The position numbers and the translations under genes were made by a program. The notes under the pieces were generated by a model, which was not told the DNA's origin, searched no databases, and saw only the letters and a program-made list of their open reading frames with translations. Below are positions 55,985 through 64,000 of a stretch of DNA of 64,000 bases, piece after piece (position 1 is the first letter of the stretch; every line of letters begins with the position of its first letter). Source of the stretch: CAVTWD01 sp963738325 (lineage in GTDB: Bacteria; Actinomycetota; Acidimicrobiia; Acidimicrobiales; Ilumatobacteraceae); the NCBI GenBank assembly GCA_963738325.1, contig CAVTWD010000017.1, positions 62,001-126,000 of the forward strand, read 5' to 3'.

Positions 55985-57241
55985 TCAGGCCGAGCGCTGG
56001 GACGCCAACCAGGCGTTGGCCCGATCGAGATCGGAAGGGTCGACACCGGCTGCGATCATGCGCATCGCTACGCGTTTGGCGGGACCCCACCGATGCTCGT
56101 TGTCGAGCGCTGCGCCGAATTCGTTCTCCACCTCGTCGATGGCCGCCAGCGTCGCAGCCGTCAATTGGTCGGGCAGGCCGGCCCGTGGGCTCGCCCACCT
56201 CACCCACGCCCGCAGGACCTCGGGGATGCGGGCGAGGTTGTCGCGGTCGGCGGACATCTTGCGCGGCGCGAAGTCGAGGAGGAACAGCTTCGTCGCCGTC
56301 GGGCTCCATCGCAGCGGGTCTGCCTGGTGGTAGTCGCAGCGGTAGTCGACCGCGGCGTCGATGAGATACCAGGCGCGTGGATCGTAGGCGTAGAGGGCGC
56401 CGGCCGAATCGGCGAGGAACGTCTTGACCAGCTCCTCTCGTGTGTCGGGCGCCAACGGCTCGCGCTCAGCCGACGGAGCAGCGATCGGGCCGAGCCGGCT
56501 GCTGAGCAACGCCGCGGTCTCGACGAAATCGTCGGTGACTGGGGCGTCGATCGTGTGATCCGTCCACTCGACCGCCGCCATCGCCCGACCGGCGATCACC
56601 GACACCGGCTCCTCGACGACATCGACGTCGGACGTTGCCTGCCACAACGGGACCACCTCCGCCGGTGGACCGAGCACTGCGGCGTCTTTGGCGATGCCGC
56701 CCAACACATGATCGACGAGCACCATCATGCAGTGGTCGGCGCCGCCGCGGTACGCGAAGCCGATCATCAGCGCATCCTGGTCGCCGCACACGTCGGTTGC
56801 CCGCCACGCCTCCGTCGCTTGGGCCGTCCCGATACGAGCCACCCATTGCGGGGCCTGGATGCCCACGCTCGCCATCTGGTCGGCCGCGGCGCGGGCACGC
56901 TCGCGCAGCTCGCCATCGGCGACCGCACCCAGGGCGTTCAGACAGATCACAGCCTCGGGGGTGTGCATCCGCTCGGCCACCATCACCATCCGTCCTCCGA
57001 CGGCCGCCGCACGATCAGATTCGCCGATCAGGGCACCGCTTCGCCACAGCCCGACCAGGTAGCTGGCCCAAATCTCCGCTTCGAGCGGATCGCCGCCGCG
57101 CAAGACATCCCGTCCCTGCGTGCCCAGGATCTCGCGGCACAACCCATCGAACACACCGAGGTCGCTACGCCCGCCGGGAGCGGTGGTGCGGGCTCCCTTT
57201 CGCCTGCGCCCCTTCGCCGTGCCGACTCGTCGCGTACTCAT
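55985..57241 (-). CDS. Conserved hypothetical protein, 418 residues
   Basis: A GGAGG-rich site precedes the ATG at 57241 (MSTRRVGTAKGRRRKGARTT). A basic N-terminal tail is followed by an alpha-helical body with FDGLCREILGTQGRDVLRGG, WVARIGTAQATEAWRATDVC and FLADSAGALYAYDPRAW. It ends with VLRAWVRWASPRAGLPDQLT and ANAWLASQRSA. It has no membrane helices. This type is seen in actinobacteria without an assigned function; I do not recognise a domain. Confidence 0.65.
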   Translation of the reverse strand: MSTRRVGTAKGRRRKGARTTAPGGRSDLGVFDGLCREILGTQGRDVLRGGDPLEAEIWASYLVGLWRSGALIGESDRAAAVGGRMVMVAERMHTPEAVICLNALGAVADGELRERARAAADQMASVGIQAPQWVARIGTAQATEAWRATDVCGDQDALMIGFAYRGGADHCMMVLVDHVLGGIAKDAAVLGPPAEVVPLWQATSDVDVVEEPVSVIAGRAMAAVEWTDHTIDAPVTDDFVETAALLSSRLGPIAAPSAEREPLAPDTREELVKTFLADSAGALYAYDPRAWYLIDAAVDYRCDYHQADPLRWSPTATKLFLLDFAPRKMSADRDNLARIPEVLRAWVRWASPRAGLPDQLTAATLAAIDEVENEFGAALDNEHRWGPAKRVAMRMIAAGVDPSDLDRANAWLASQRSA

Positions 57242-57405
57242 CGCGCCTCCTCCGACCTCCATCGCGACGGTAGGAGGTCCCCGACCGCAGAACGCGGATG
57301 CTCAGCACCGACATGCGGCTCGTCCCGCGGGCGACCACGACGATCGAAACGCGTCAGGGTGTGACAGCCAGGACACATGACCGGACGCCTCCGTCAACCA
57401 CGAGC

Positions 57406-57425
57406 GACGGGTAGCGGCGCATGTC
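57406..57425. repeat. Dispersed TAGCGGCG hairpin repeat, copy 3
   Basis: Arms GACGGG and CATGTC flank TAGCGGCG. The arms pair at four of six positions if G-T is allowed. It lies between the stop of the acidic-protein gene and the start of the 418-residue protein gene. Confidence 0.55.
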
Positions 57426-57541
57426 CTCCATCGGTGGTGGCTCGGCGAAGCAGAACGCACTCAAGAACCAGCGACCGGATGCCCTCACGATGGTGAGCAC
57501 CCACAGGGCCAGACGGTCCGGTCCTGTGTCCGGGAGCCGGC

Positions 57542-57805
57542 TTAGGAATCCGACCGCCGTGCCTCGCGCTCCGGATCGTCGAGCCGCGCGCCCGCTTCCC
57601 TGAGCTCCTCCACGTCGACGTCGCCGTCACCTTCCTCCACGCCGCTGTAGGCGAGGCGCGTCTCGTCGAAACGCGTTTCATCCTGCTCGGCGGTGATGTC
57701 GGCCAGCTCCGCCGCGTCAGCCAACGCCAGCTCGCTTTCGAGCTCATCCTCCCGCGCCTCGGCCCGCTCGGCGCCCTCCTCGTAATCGTCGAGTTCGTCG
57801 GACAT
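57542..57805 (-). CDS. Small acidic protein (MSDELDDYE family), copy 2
   Basis: GGAGGTG precedes the ATG at 57805. The 87-residue protein begins MSDELDDYEEGAERAEARED and has AEQDETRFDETRLAYSG, GDGDVDVEELREAGARLDDP and a basic tail. It is a diverged paralogue of the gene at 46528-46824, with matched blocks in the same order. It is flanked on both sides by copies of the hairpin repeat (57406 and 57846). Confidence 0.72.
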   Translation of the reverse strand: MSDELDDYEEGAERAEAREDELESELALADAAELADITAEQDETRFDETRLAYSGVEEGDGDVDVEELREAGARLDDPEREARRSDS

Positions 57806-57845
57806 CACCACCTCCAACCACGAGCCTCGCGCCCGACGGCGAGGG

Positions 57846-57865
57846 AGCCGTTAGCGGCGCCTGTG
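57846..57865. repeat. Dispersed TAGCGGCG hairpin repeat, copy 4
   Basis: The core TTAGCGGCGCCTGTG matches the other copies. It overlaps a separate perfect hairpin, CGGCGC-CTGT-GCGCCG, just upstream of the acidic-protein gene. Confidence 0.5.
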
Positions 57866-57984
57866 CGCCGTCCCGGAGGAAGGCGGCTCTCCTCGGCCTC
57901 ACTCCCGGAAGGTGGGAGCCAACTCCCGACGGCAATCGACCGGGCGACCTGCCTATGAAAATGATGGAGCGACTCTAGCTGTCA

Positions 57985-58410
57985 TTGACTGCTAGCGTGG
58001 TCGGTGTGCTGCTGACGTCGCGGTGCCGCTGGCTCGTTGCGCCCGGACGGTGGAGGGTCCGGGGGAGGATCGAACGGTTCGCGGAGCCGGCCGTGCTGCT
58101 GGTGCTGGCCGACGGTCCTCGCCACGGCTACGACCTGAAAGAGCAGGTGACCAGCCTCGTGGGCGACCACGCCGAAGTCACCAACCTGTACCGACTGCTG
58201 CGCCAGCTCGAGATGGAGGGCATCGTCGGCTCCCGTTGGGACATCTCCCCGAGCGGACCGGCCCGCCGCGTATACCGCCTCACGACCGCCGGGCGTCGAC
58301 TGCTCGACCAGTGGGCCCAAGCGCTGCGTCGCCTCGATGACACCACCCGCGCGTTCCTGGCCCACTATGACGACCGGCGCGCCGACACCGACGATCGACC
58401 GGGGAGCTGA
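57985..58410 (+). CDS. PadR-family transcriptional regulator
   Basis: The winged-helix core is VLLVLADGPRHGYDLKEQVT, then NLYRLLRQLEMEGIVGSRWD and RRVYRLTTAGRRLLDQW. A short C-terminal helix completes the dimerisation arm. The start is uncertain (TTG at 57985 or a GTG a few codons later). It lies 2 bp before the alpha/beta hydrolase gene on the same strand, so it probably regulates that operon. Confidence 0.85.
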   Translation: MTASVVGVLLTSRCRWLVAPGRWRVRGRIERFAEPAVLLVLADGPRHGYDLKEQVTSLVGDHAEVTNLYRLLRQLEMEGIVGSRWDISPSGPARRVYRLTTAGRRLLDQWAQALRRLDDTTRAFLAHYDDRRADTDDRPGS

Positions 58411-58412
58411 CC

Positions 58413-59309
58413 ATGCCTGAACGTGACACCCACGATCCGTCAACCCTCGTTCCGGCCGGCCGGCCTGTCAGGATCCCTGGGCGCGGGACGACATTCGTGC
58501 GCGACGCCCCCGGTATCGACGGCGCGCCGACGGTGATCCTCCTGCACGGTCTCGGCGCCACCGCCGCCATCAACTGGCCAGGCGCGTTTAGGGCCCTGTC
58601 GCCCCGGTTCCGGGTCCTCGCCCTCGACCATCGCGGCCACGGGCGGGGCATCCGAACCAGGCGGCCGCTTCGCCTCGCCGACTGCGCCGACGACGTCGTC
58701 GCGCTCGTCGACGTCCTTGGCATCGATCACTTCGTCGCCGCTGGGTACTCGATGGGGGGACCCGTGGCCCTGCTCGCCCGCCGGCGCCATCCGTCCCGGG
58801 TAGCCGGCCTGGTCCTGTCCGCGACGAGCGCCCGGTTCGTCCCTGATGACATCCCCGCGCCGCTGTTCACGGGCGCCGTGGCTGCTGCCCTGCGTGTCGT
58901 GCCGCCGCCGATTCGCCGGTCCCTCGCGGAGTCGACCGTGCGGTACCTGCGACGCGAAACGACGATGCCGCCAGCCTTCCTCGACGAACTGCGCCGACAC
59001 GACCCGGCGGCCATCGCCGAGGCGGCGCGGGCCGTGCGCTTCTTCGACGCCCGACCCTGGATCGACCAACTCGACTGTCCGGCCGCCAGCGTCGTCACCG
59101 AACACGACCGGCTGGTGCCCGCCCGCCGGCAACTCCAGCTCGCCCACACGACCGGGGCCACCGTGCACCACGTCGCCGGTGACCACGACGTCGCCGTACG
59201 CCACCCAGCGCGGTTCCTCCCCAGCCTCGCCGCAGCCTGCGACTCCGTCATCCACCAACACCGGATCACCTCCACCGGCCCGGCCCCCGACAGCAGCATC
59301 CGCTGCTGA
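58413..59309 (+). CDS. Alpha/beta hydrolase
   Basis: This 298-residue hydrolase has the oxyanion-hole HGLGATAAINW, the nucleophile elbow GYSMGG (Ser), the acid in VVTEHDRLVPARRQ and the His in VAGDHDVAVRHP. DHRGHGRGIRTRRPL is the usual strand-4 region. It is probably a carboxylesterase or lipase-like enzyme; no signal peptide is seen. It is co-transcribed with the PadR gene two bases upstream. Confidence 0.85.
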   Translation: MPERDTHDPSTLVPAGRPVRIPGRGTTFVRDAPGIDGAPTVILLHGLGATAAINWPGAFRALSPRFRVLALDHRGHGRGIRTRRPLRLADCADDVVALVDVLGIDHFVAAGYSMGGPVALLARRRHPSRVAGLVLSATSARFVPDDIPAPLFTGAVAAALRVVPPPIRRSLAESTVRYLRRETTMPPAFLDELRRHDPAAIAEAARAVRFFDARPWIDQLDCPAASVVTEHDRLVPARRQLQLAHTTGATVHHVAGDHDVAVRHPARFLPSLAAACDSVIHQHRITSTGPAPDSSIRC

Positions 59310-59778
59310 CCGGCGACGGCATCCAACGCCTCCGCACCATCCCCGACCACAGACGCCGGCACACGACACCGCCTCAGGCGACCGAGCAACACCTCCACCT
59401 CGCCGAGCTCGTCGAACCCCACCCCAAGCCGGCATCCCGCGCCCAAAGACCTCGGACGACGGGACACAGTCCCGATAGCGATGCCTTTGGCAGTAGGAGC
59501 GTTCTGTGGGGCTGCTGTCGGACGCGCTGGCCACCGGGACGTAGTCCTGGTCGACCTGCCGGTCTTCGGCAGGCCGACCCGCTGCAGGGCCGTTTGGGCT
59601 GGTTCAATGGCCTGATGGGTGTCCGCGCCTCGATTCGCGTCGATGCCGCGGCGACGAGCGCCGCCGGCGTGTGGGCGCCGCAGCCCCAAGCAGTCGTCCA
59701 CCCGGCGGGCCTCGATCCCGGCGTGAGGGGTGGTGGGCTCGCCGCCCATCACCACCAACCCGCAAGAGGGCAGTTCGG
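59310..59778. other. Intergenic DNA
   Basis: Several long frames on the minus strand are GC-driven and unlike known proteins. No gene, RNA or repeat is recognised. Confidence 0.35.
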
Positions 59779-60059
59779 GTGAGTGCGCTGGCGATGCCCC
59801 TGTTCGTCTGCCACGCCAACTGTTCCCGGTCGATGCTGGCGTCCCGCCTCTACCACCTCGTGTGCCCCGACCTCCCCTGCCTGTCAGCCGGCCTGGAGGC
59901 CGGCCAGCGGGCCGCCGACCGGGCGCTGGCGATGCTCGAGTGTTGGGGGGCCGACGCGACGCAACGTCCGCCGCAGCAACTGGATCGCGGCATGTGTGAT
60001 CAAGCGAGCGCGGTGTTCGTCATGGCCGCTCCCTACGTGCGCCGGCTGCTAGATGACGA
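59779..60059 (+). pseudogene. Low-molecular-weight protein tyrosine phosphatase, 5' part
   Basis: The GTG at 59779 opens VSALAMPLFVCHANCSRSML, which contains the CX5R phosphatase loop (C-HANCS-R-S). The frame continues CLSAGLEAGQRAADRALAML and ASAVFVMAAPYVRRLLDDE. It is cut by an IS982 element. The remainder is at 61065-61338. The enzyme would dephosphorylate Tyr or act like arsenate reductase. Confidence 0.7.
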
Positions 60060-61064
60060 ATTCCCGGGGGTCAGTGGTCGTAGGCGATGAGGGAGCGCAG
60101 TGCGGGTTGGCCGCTGCGGTGGTTGTGCCAGATGGCGGCGGTGAGGGCGAGGAGTCGCTGGGCGATTCGCACGACCACACCGGTTGCAGTGCGGCCGCCG
60201 TGGCGTTCGACATCGAGTTGGCCCTTGAGCGTGTCGTTCACCGATTCGATGAGTTGACGCAACGGCTTGAGCAGCGGCGTACCTGGGCGTCGCTTCTCGT
60301 CGGTGCGGGCCGGGCGTAGGAGGGTGATGCCGTGGTCGGCGAGGAACCGTTCGAACTCGGCGCTGGCGTAGCCCTTGTCGGCGAGGATCGTCTGGCCTGG
60401 CCGGGTGGCGATCAGGTCGGGTTCGGTTTCCAACAGGTCGCGGGCGACTTCGCGTTCGTCAACTTTGGGATTGGTCAACGCGAACGTGACGGGCAGCCCG
60501 GCGGGGGTGCACACCAGGTGCAGTCGCAGCCCCCAGAAGTAGCGGGAGTGGCTGGCGCAGTAGCCGTAGCCAGCCCATCCGGCCAGATCAGACCGTCGGG
60601 CGGTGGGCCGAGACCGACCGCACTCGATGGGGGTGGAGTCGATCACCCAGGTGTCGTCGCCCCACAGATCGGTATCGGTCGCCAACAGCCGGATGAACGC
60701 CAGCAGCTGGTCCGACGCCCGCCGCAGCCGCTTGTTGTAGCCGGACTGGCGGGGCAGATAAGGGAACAGATGTCGGAGGTGCTGACGGGCGTGGCGCAGC
60801 CAGCGGGTCTCCGACGTGTACCCGAGCAGCGCCTGCATCACGGCCAAGGTGATCAACTCGCTATCAGCCAGCTTCGTGCTGAAGCCCTCCCTGGGCCGCG
60901 CCGGCGCCAGGCTCGGATCGTCCGCCAAGGCGTCGTCCACCTTCACGTACAGTGCGGTAGCGAGAGTGTCCAGATCGGCGTCCATCGGTCCTCCCAGATC
61001 GATCGGGTAAGCAACGCCGATCGTGGACGCTCTCGCCTCGTCAGCGGCGGATACCCCCGGGAAT
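60060..61064 (-). mobile_element. IS982-family insertion sequence
   Basis: The 1,005-bp element has perfect 12-bp inverted ends: ATTCCCGGGGGT at 60060-60071 and its complement at 61053-61064. Similarity continues weakly outward on both sides. It carries one intact transposase and interrupts a phosphatase gene. No exact target duplication is visible. Confidence 0.8.
60071..60985 (-). CDS. IS982-family transposase
   Basis: The 304-residue DDE transposase has the family N-terminus (TKLADSELITLAVMQALLGY), then WVIDSTPIECGRSRPTARRS (first Asp), AGWAGYGYCASHSRYFWGLR, ILADKGYASAEFERFL (second Asp) and the Glu in QLIESVNDTLKGQ. The frame is intact, so the element is probably active and recent. Confidence 0.92.
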   Translation of the reverse strand: MDADLDTLATALYVKVDDALADDPSLAPARPREGFSTKLADSELITLAVMQALLGYTSETRWLRHARQHLRHLFPYLPRQSGYNKRLRRASDQLLAFIRLLATDTDLWGDDTWVIDSTPIECGRSRPTARRSDLAGWAGYGYCASHSRYFWGLRLHLVCTPAGLPVTFALTNPKVDEREVARDLLETEPDLIATRPGQTILADKGYASAEFERFLADHGITLLRPARTDEKRRPGTPLLKPLRQLIESVNDTLKGQLDVERHGGRTATGVVVRIAQRLLALTAAIWHNHRSGQPALRSLIAYDH

Positions 61065-61338
61065 CACTCGTCTAGTCGAATACGGCTCCGACCTGGCGGC
61101 CAAGACCTACTTGTTCGCGGACCCGTTCACCCGGCCGACGTCCTTCAGCCACGGCGAGTACACGGTGTCGGACCCGTCGTTCGACGCCCGACCAGCCCGG
61201 GTCCTCGTCGAGGAGTACGCCTGGGTGATCGGGCGAGTGCTCCAGGTCCGGCGGGCGTTGCTCGGAGAGGGGCCACCGCTGGTCCCCGCAGCCGACTACC
61301 TCGACCTCCTCGAGTCCGTCGACCCACGAGGTCATTGA
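61065..61338 (+). pseudogene. Low-molecular-weight phosphatase, 3' part
   Basis: After the IS the frame reads RLVEYGSDLAAKTYLFADPF then TRPTSFSHGEYTVSDPSFD, the Asp-containing C-terminal half of the LMW-PTP-like protein. It ends RALLGEGPPLVPAADYLDLL at a TGA at 61336-61338. It joins the 5' part at 59779-60059. Confidence 0.65.
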
Positions 61339-61760
61339 CTCCCCTTCGGCGAACCCAAGGCAGGTTCGCAGTACCCGCCAGCGACCGCGCGCCGATGACG
61401 GACACCCGTGACGCGCCGCTACTCGGCCTGCGCGCCCGCGGCCGGCGATCGGACGGCGTCGGTCAGCCGACGTCACCAACGGCGCTCTCGCAACACGAAC
61501 CGCAATCCTGGGAAAGCTCCATCCGGCATCACGGCCGGGCATCGAGTGCTCCCCACCGAGCCGGCCCACCCGTGATTTCGAATGCCCCGCTGCCGGAAGG
61601 TAGCGGCGCTTGTTCGTCATGCTCCGTTCGTGTCTCGCGGTGTGGCCCAGGCGCGGTGATCTGGCCTACCGCTGGCGGCCGCGTTCCAGGTGGCAGGGAC
61701 GACTTCCCTAGACAGACGTTCGACCCGGCGCGAGAAGGGGAGAGCAGCGAGGAGGTCACG
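61339..61760. other. Intergenic DNA with one dispersed repeat
   Basis: No gene is recognised. Copy 5 of the hairpin repeat lies at 61595-61615. Confidence 0.4.
61595..61615. repeat. Dispersed TAGCGGCG hairpin repeat, copy 5
   Basis: Arms GGAAGG and CTTGTTC flank TAGCGGCG. The outer GAA/TTC and inner AG/CT positions pair, so it fits the same stem-loop design as copies 2 and 3. Confidence 0.5.
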
Positions 61761-62027
61761 ATGACGGAACCGACGACTTGGACCGTGACGATCGTGTTCA
61801 GCGAGAGGGACGCGAAGACCCGCGCCGACGCCATCCTCATGGGAGCTCGCGACGAGCTCCGGGGTTGGGGTCGGGTCCGGCGGAACCCGGTCGATCCCGA
61901 TCGGCCCGCTATCGGCGAAGAGGTTGCAGCCGCCCGCGCGCTCAACGACTTGGCGCACCACTTGCTGGAGCAGGCCGCCCAGCTGATCGAGGAGTGGGAG
62001 GGCCACGGCGTCATGCTCCACGGCTGA
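61761..62027 (+). CDS. DUF1876 (dsRBD-like) protein
   Basis: GAGGAGG precedes the ATG at 61761. The 88-residue protein reads MTEPTTWTVTIVFSERDAKT, then RADAILMGARDELRGWGRVR and EEVAAARALNDLAHHLLEQA. This is the DUF1876 fold, an alpha-beta-beta-beta-alpha domain common in actinobacteria. The function is unknown. Confidence 0.85.
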   Translation: MTEPTTWTVTIVFSERDAKTRADAILMGARDELRGWGRVRRNPVDPDRPAIGEEVAAARALNDLAHHLLEQAAQLIEEWEGHGVMLHG

Positions 62028-62221
62028 GGGAGCGACCGAGGCACGACCGCCACGAACCCGGGCACCGGCGACGCCGACGGAACTCGACCACCCACCGCGG
62101 AGCCCGGGCAGCATGACCGCGCTGACGCGAGGTGTGAACCCGCTGCCGCGAGCCAGGGCGTTCGCCCCGAGATGACCTTCGGCCCTGGTTGTGGAGCCGC
62201 CCGGTGGGTCACGGTGAATGT

Positions 62222-63598
62222 ATGAGGCACGACAGTCGGTTCGGCGACCGGGTCGAGGCCGGTCAGGCGATCGACGGGAACCGCCGGGCCGTCGAGATCC
62301 GGGACGCCGTCGCCATCACTGGTGCCGCCACCGACTACGACGTGCTGCTCGAGATGGTGGGCAACCGCCGCTTCGTGCTCTTGGGGGAGGCCAGCCACGG
62401 CACCCACGAGTTCTACCGGGAACGAGCGCGCATCACGAAGCGACTCATCGAGGAGAAGGGCTTCAACGCGGTCGCGGTCGAGGCTGACTGGCCTGACGCC
62501 TATCGTGTCAACCGCTACGTCATGGGTCAGTCGTCCGACGCCGACGCCGACACCGCGTTGGCCGACTTCCAACGCTTCCCGGCCTGGATGTGGCGCAACC
62601 GTGACATCGTCGGCTTCGTCGAGTGGCTACGGGCCCGCAACGACGCCCACGCGCACCACCAGACCAAGGCCCGCTTCTGCGGACTCGACCTTTACAGCCT
62701 GCGGGCCTCAATGGAAGCGGTCGTCACCTACCTGGAGTCGGTCGACCCCGAAGCGGCCCTCGCCGCCCGGGAGCGGTACAGCTGCTTCGACCACGTCGGC
62801 GCTGAAGGCACCCGCTACGGCCACGCCGTCGCACTCGACCTCAAGCTCCCCTGCGAGCGAGAAGTGCTCGCCCAGCTCGTCGATCTCAGGCGGCGGTCCG
62901 ACGAGATCCTGGCCCGTGACGGATGGACGGCAGAGGACGAGTACTTCTTCGCCGAGCAGAACGCCCGCCTGGTCCTGCACGCCGAGGAGTACTACCGCCA
63001 GATGTACCGCGCCGAGGTCTCGTCATGGAACCTGCGCGACCGCCACATGGCCACCGCCCTCGAGGCGCTCGTCGCCCACCTCGACCACCAGCTCGGGCTG
63101 TCCCGCATCGTGGTCTGGGAGCACAACTCCCACATCGGCGACGCCCGCGCCACCGAGATGGGTGCCGCTGGTGAGCTCAACGTCGGGCAGCTGGTGCGCC
63201 GCCGGTGGGGCGCTGAGTCCCTGCTCGTCGGCTTCACCACGCACCACGGCCGGGTCACTGCCGCCTCTGACTGGGGCGGGCCGGTCGAGCGCAAGCATGT
63301 CCGGCCGGCCTTGGCCGCCAGCTACGAGCACGTCTTCCACGAGACCGGCACGGACCGCTTTCTGTTGCCCCTCAGCGGTGCGTCACGCGAGGCCCTGCTC
63401 GATCCGCGCCTCGAGCGAGCCATCGGTGTGATCTACCGACCGCAGACCGAACGGGCCAGCCACTGGTTCCACGCTCGGCTGCCGGACCAGTTCGACGCCG
63501 TCATCCACTTCGATCGCACCACGGCCGTGGAACCGCTGGAACGAGGAGCAGCGTGGGACGAAGGCGAGCCACCCGAGACCTACCCGACCGGTCTCTAG
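62222..63598 (+). CDS. Erythromycin esterase-family protein
   Basis: From the ATG at 62222 (MRHDSRFGDRVEAGQAI) the protein is 458 residues. The family signature is FVLLGEASHGTHEFYRERAR, then FNAVAVEADWPDAYRVNRYV. Further conserved parts are WMWRNRDIVGFVEWLRARND, ARFCGLDLYSL and VVWEHNSHIGDARATEMGAA. The paired His/Glu residues needed for hydrolysis are present. Chromosomal members rarely cleave macrolides, so the role is more likely an esterase of unknown substrate. The frame is intact. Confidence 0.85.
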   Translation: MRHDSRFGDRVEAGQAIDGNRRAVEIRDAVAITGAATDYDVLLEMVGNRRFVLLGEASHGTHEFYRERARITKRLIEEKGFNAVAVEADWPDAYRVNRYVMGQSSDADADTALADFQRFPAWMWRNRDIVGFVEWLRARNDAHAHHQTKARFCGLDLYSLRASMEAVVTYLESVDPEAALAARERYSCFDHVGAEGTRYGHAVALDLKLPCEREVLAQLVDLRRRSDEILARDGWTAEDEYFFAEQNARLVLHAEEYYRQMYRAEVSSWNLRDRHMATALEALVAHLDHQLGLSRIVVWEHNSHIGDARATEMGAAGELNVGQLVRRRWGAESLLVGFTTHHGRVTAASDWGGPVERKHVRPALAASYEHVFHETGTDRFLLPLSGASREALLDPRLERAIGVIYRPQTERASHWFHARLPDQFDAVIHFDRTTAVEPLERGAAWDEGEPPETYPTGL

Positions 63599-63608
63599 GA
63601 GGACGTGG

Positions 63609-64000
63609 TCACAGCTTGTAGCCGATGGCGCGCAGCAGTTGCCTGCGCTCGGCCACGTCGTCGTCGGACTCGACCCCCGCAGGCCCGGATCCGTCGACGA
63701 CACCGAGGACGCCGCGACCCAGCGGGCCTTCGGCGATCACGAGGTCGACCGGGTTCGCTATAGCGCAGAGGATCGTGCAGACCTCGGGCACCTGCTTGAG
63801 CTGGTTCAAGACATGCACCGGGTAGCCGTCGCGAAGGAAGATCACGAGGTGGCCGGCGCCGATGGCCTGGGCGTTCCGGATGGCGAGTTCGGTGAGCTCG
63901 GCGTCGTTGCCCGAGCGACGCATGAGGCAGGGGCCCGACGCTTGCCAGAACGCGATGCCGAAGTGCAAGTGGGCGCTTGTTCCCAACAATGCCTCGTGCA
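63609..64000 (-). CDS. Adenosine-specific kinase (partial; 5' end beyond the window)
   Basis: The visible part reads LLGTSAHLHFGIAFWQASGP, then GNDAELTELAIRNAQAIGAG, VIFLRDGYPVHVLNQLKQVP and CTILCAIANPVDLVIAEGPL. That is the PF04008 adenosine-specific kinase family. About 35 N-terminal residues lie past the window end. It converges on the erythromycin esterase gene with a 10-bp gap. Confidence 0.85.
   Translation of the reverse strand, partial: HEALLGTSAHLHFGIAFWQASGPCLMRRSGNDAELTELAIRNAQAIGAGHLVIFLRDGYPVHVLNQLKQVPEVCTILCAIANPVDLVIAEGPLGRGVLGVVDGSGPAGVESDDDVAERRQLLRAIGYKL

Noticed and set aside
60049..61075. Longer IS982 inverted repeats starting at CTAGA
   Set aside because: Only 13 of 17 outer bases match, and on the left they encode the expected phosphatase residues RRLLDDE.

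Overview
The window is high-GC DNA with actinobacterial gene content: an F420-type luciferase-like oxidoreductase, three wax ester synthase/diacylglycerol acyltransferases, an actinobacterial-style Tad pilus locus, a DUF6431-type transposon and small acidic MSDELDDYE proteins. A free-living, lipid-storing actinobacterium, perhaps of the Acidimicrobiia, fits best. This is inferred from gene families only; there is no rRNA in the window.

Positions 1-19.5 kb look like ordinary chromosome. After an oxidoreductase and a secreted Thr-linker protein comes a tightly packed minus-strand cluster read from 9818 down to 2807: WS/DGAT, CBS protein, methyltransferase, WS/DGAT, Rieske oxygenase, a 77-aa protein, VOC protein, SDR. 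A second minus-strand operon (13427-9915) encodes a Gly-rich membrane protein, a MoxR ATPase, a DUF58 protein and a VWA protein. At 14.4-17.1 kb a nucleoside phosphorylase faces mtnA and a class II aldolase, a set that resembles a DHAP shunt for methylthioadenosine or 5'-deoxyadenosine salvage. An HxlR regulator and an acyl-CoA dehydrogenase diverge from a tandem palindromic operator.

Positions 19.9-27.0 kb hold a Tad/Flp pilus locus: prepilin peptidase, flp, tadE, tadG, cpaB, cpaE, tadA, tadB, tadC, closed by a strong hairpin.

From 27 kb onward the DNA is accessory and battered. A 3.1-kb transposon (DUF6431 protein, DDE transposase, AAA ATPase) splits a Mg2+ P-type ATPase gene. A complete group II intron follows. 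An IS3 element splits a beta-propeller gene that is itself fused by deletion to a phosphoesterase. A tRNA-Val 3' half beside an integrase tail marks an old integration site. A second integrase carries two in-frame amber codons. An IS982 element splits a low-molecular-weight phosphatase. Between these lie apparently working genes: a third WS/DGAT, SDR, epoxide hydrolase, SWIM protein plus SNF2 helicase, ABM, PadR, alpha/beta hydrolase, DUF1876, erythromycin esterase and an adenosine-specific kinase cut by the window end. Five copies of a hairpin-forming repeat lie in intergenic DNA from 41 to 62 kb.

About 29 single-base frameshifts interrupt otherwise well conserved genes. Many are +1 duplications of a neighbouring base, and three within 80 bp cancel each other in one gene. 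This looks more like residual long-read insertion error than gene decay, so genes marked as frameshifted may be intact in the organism.
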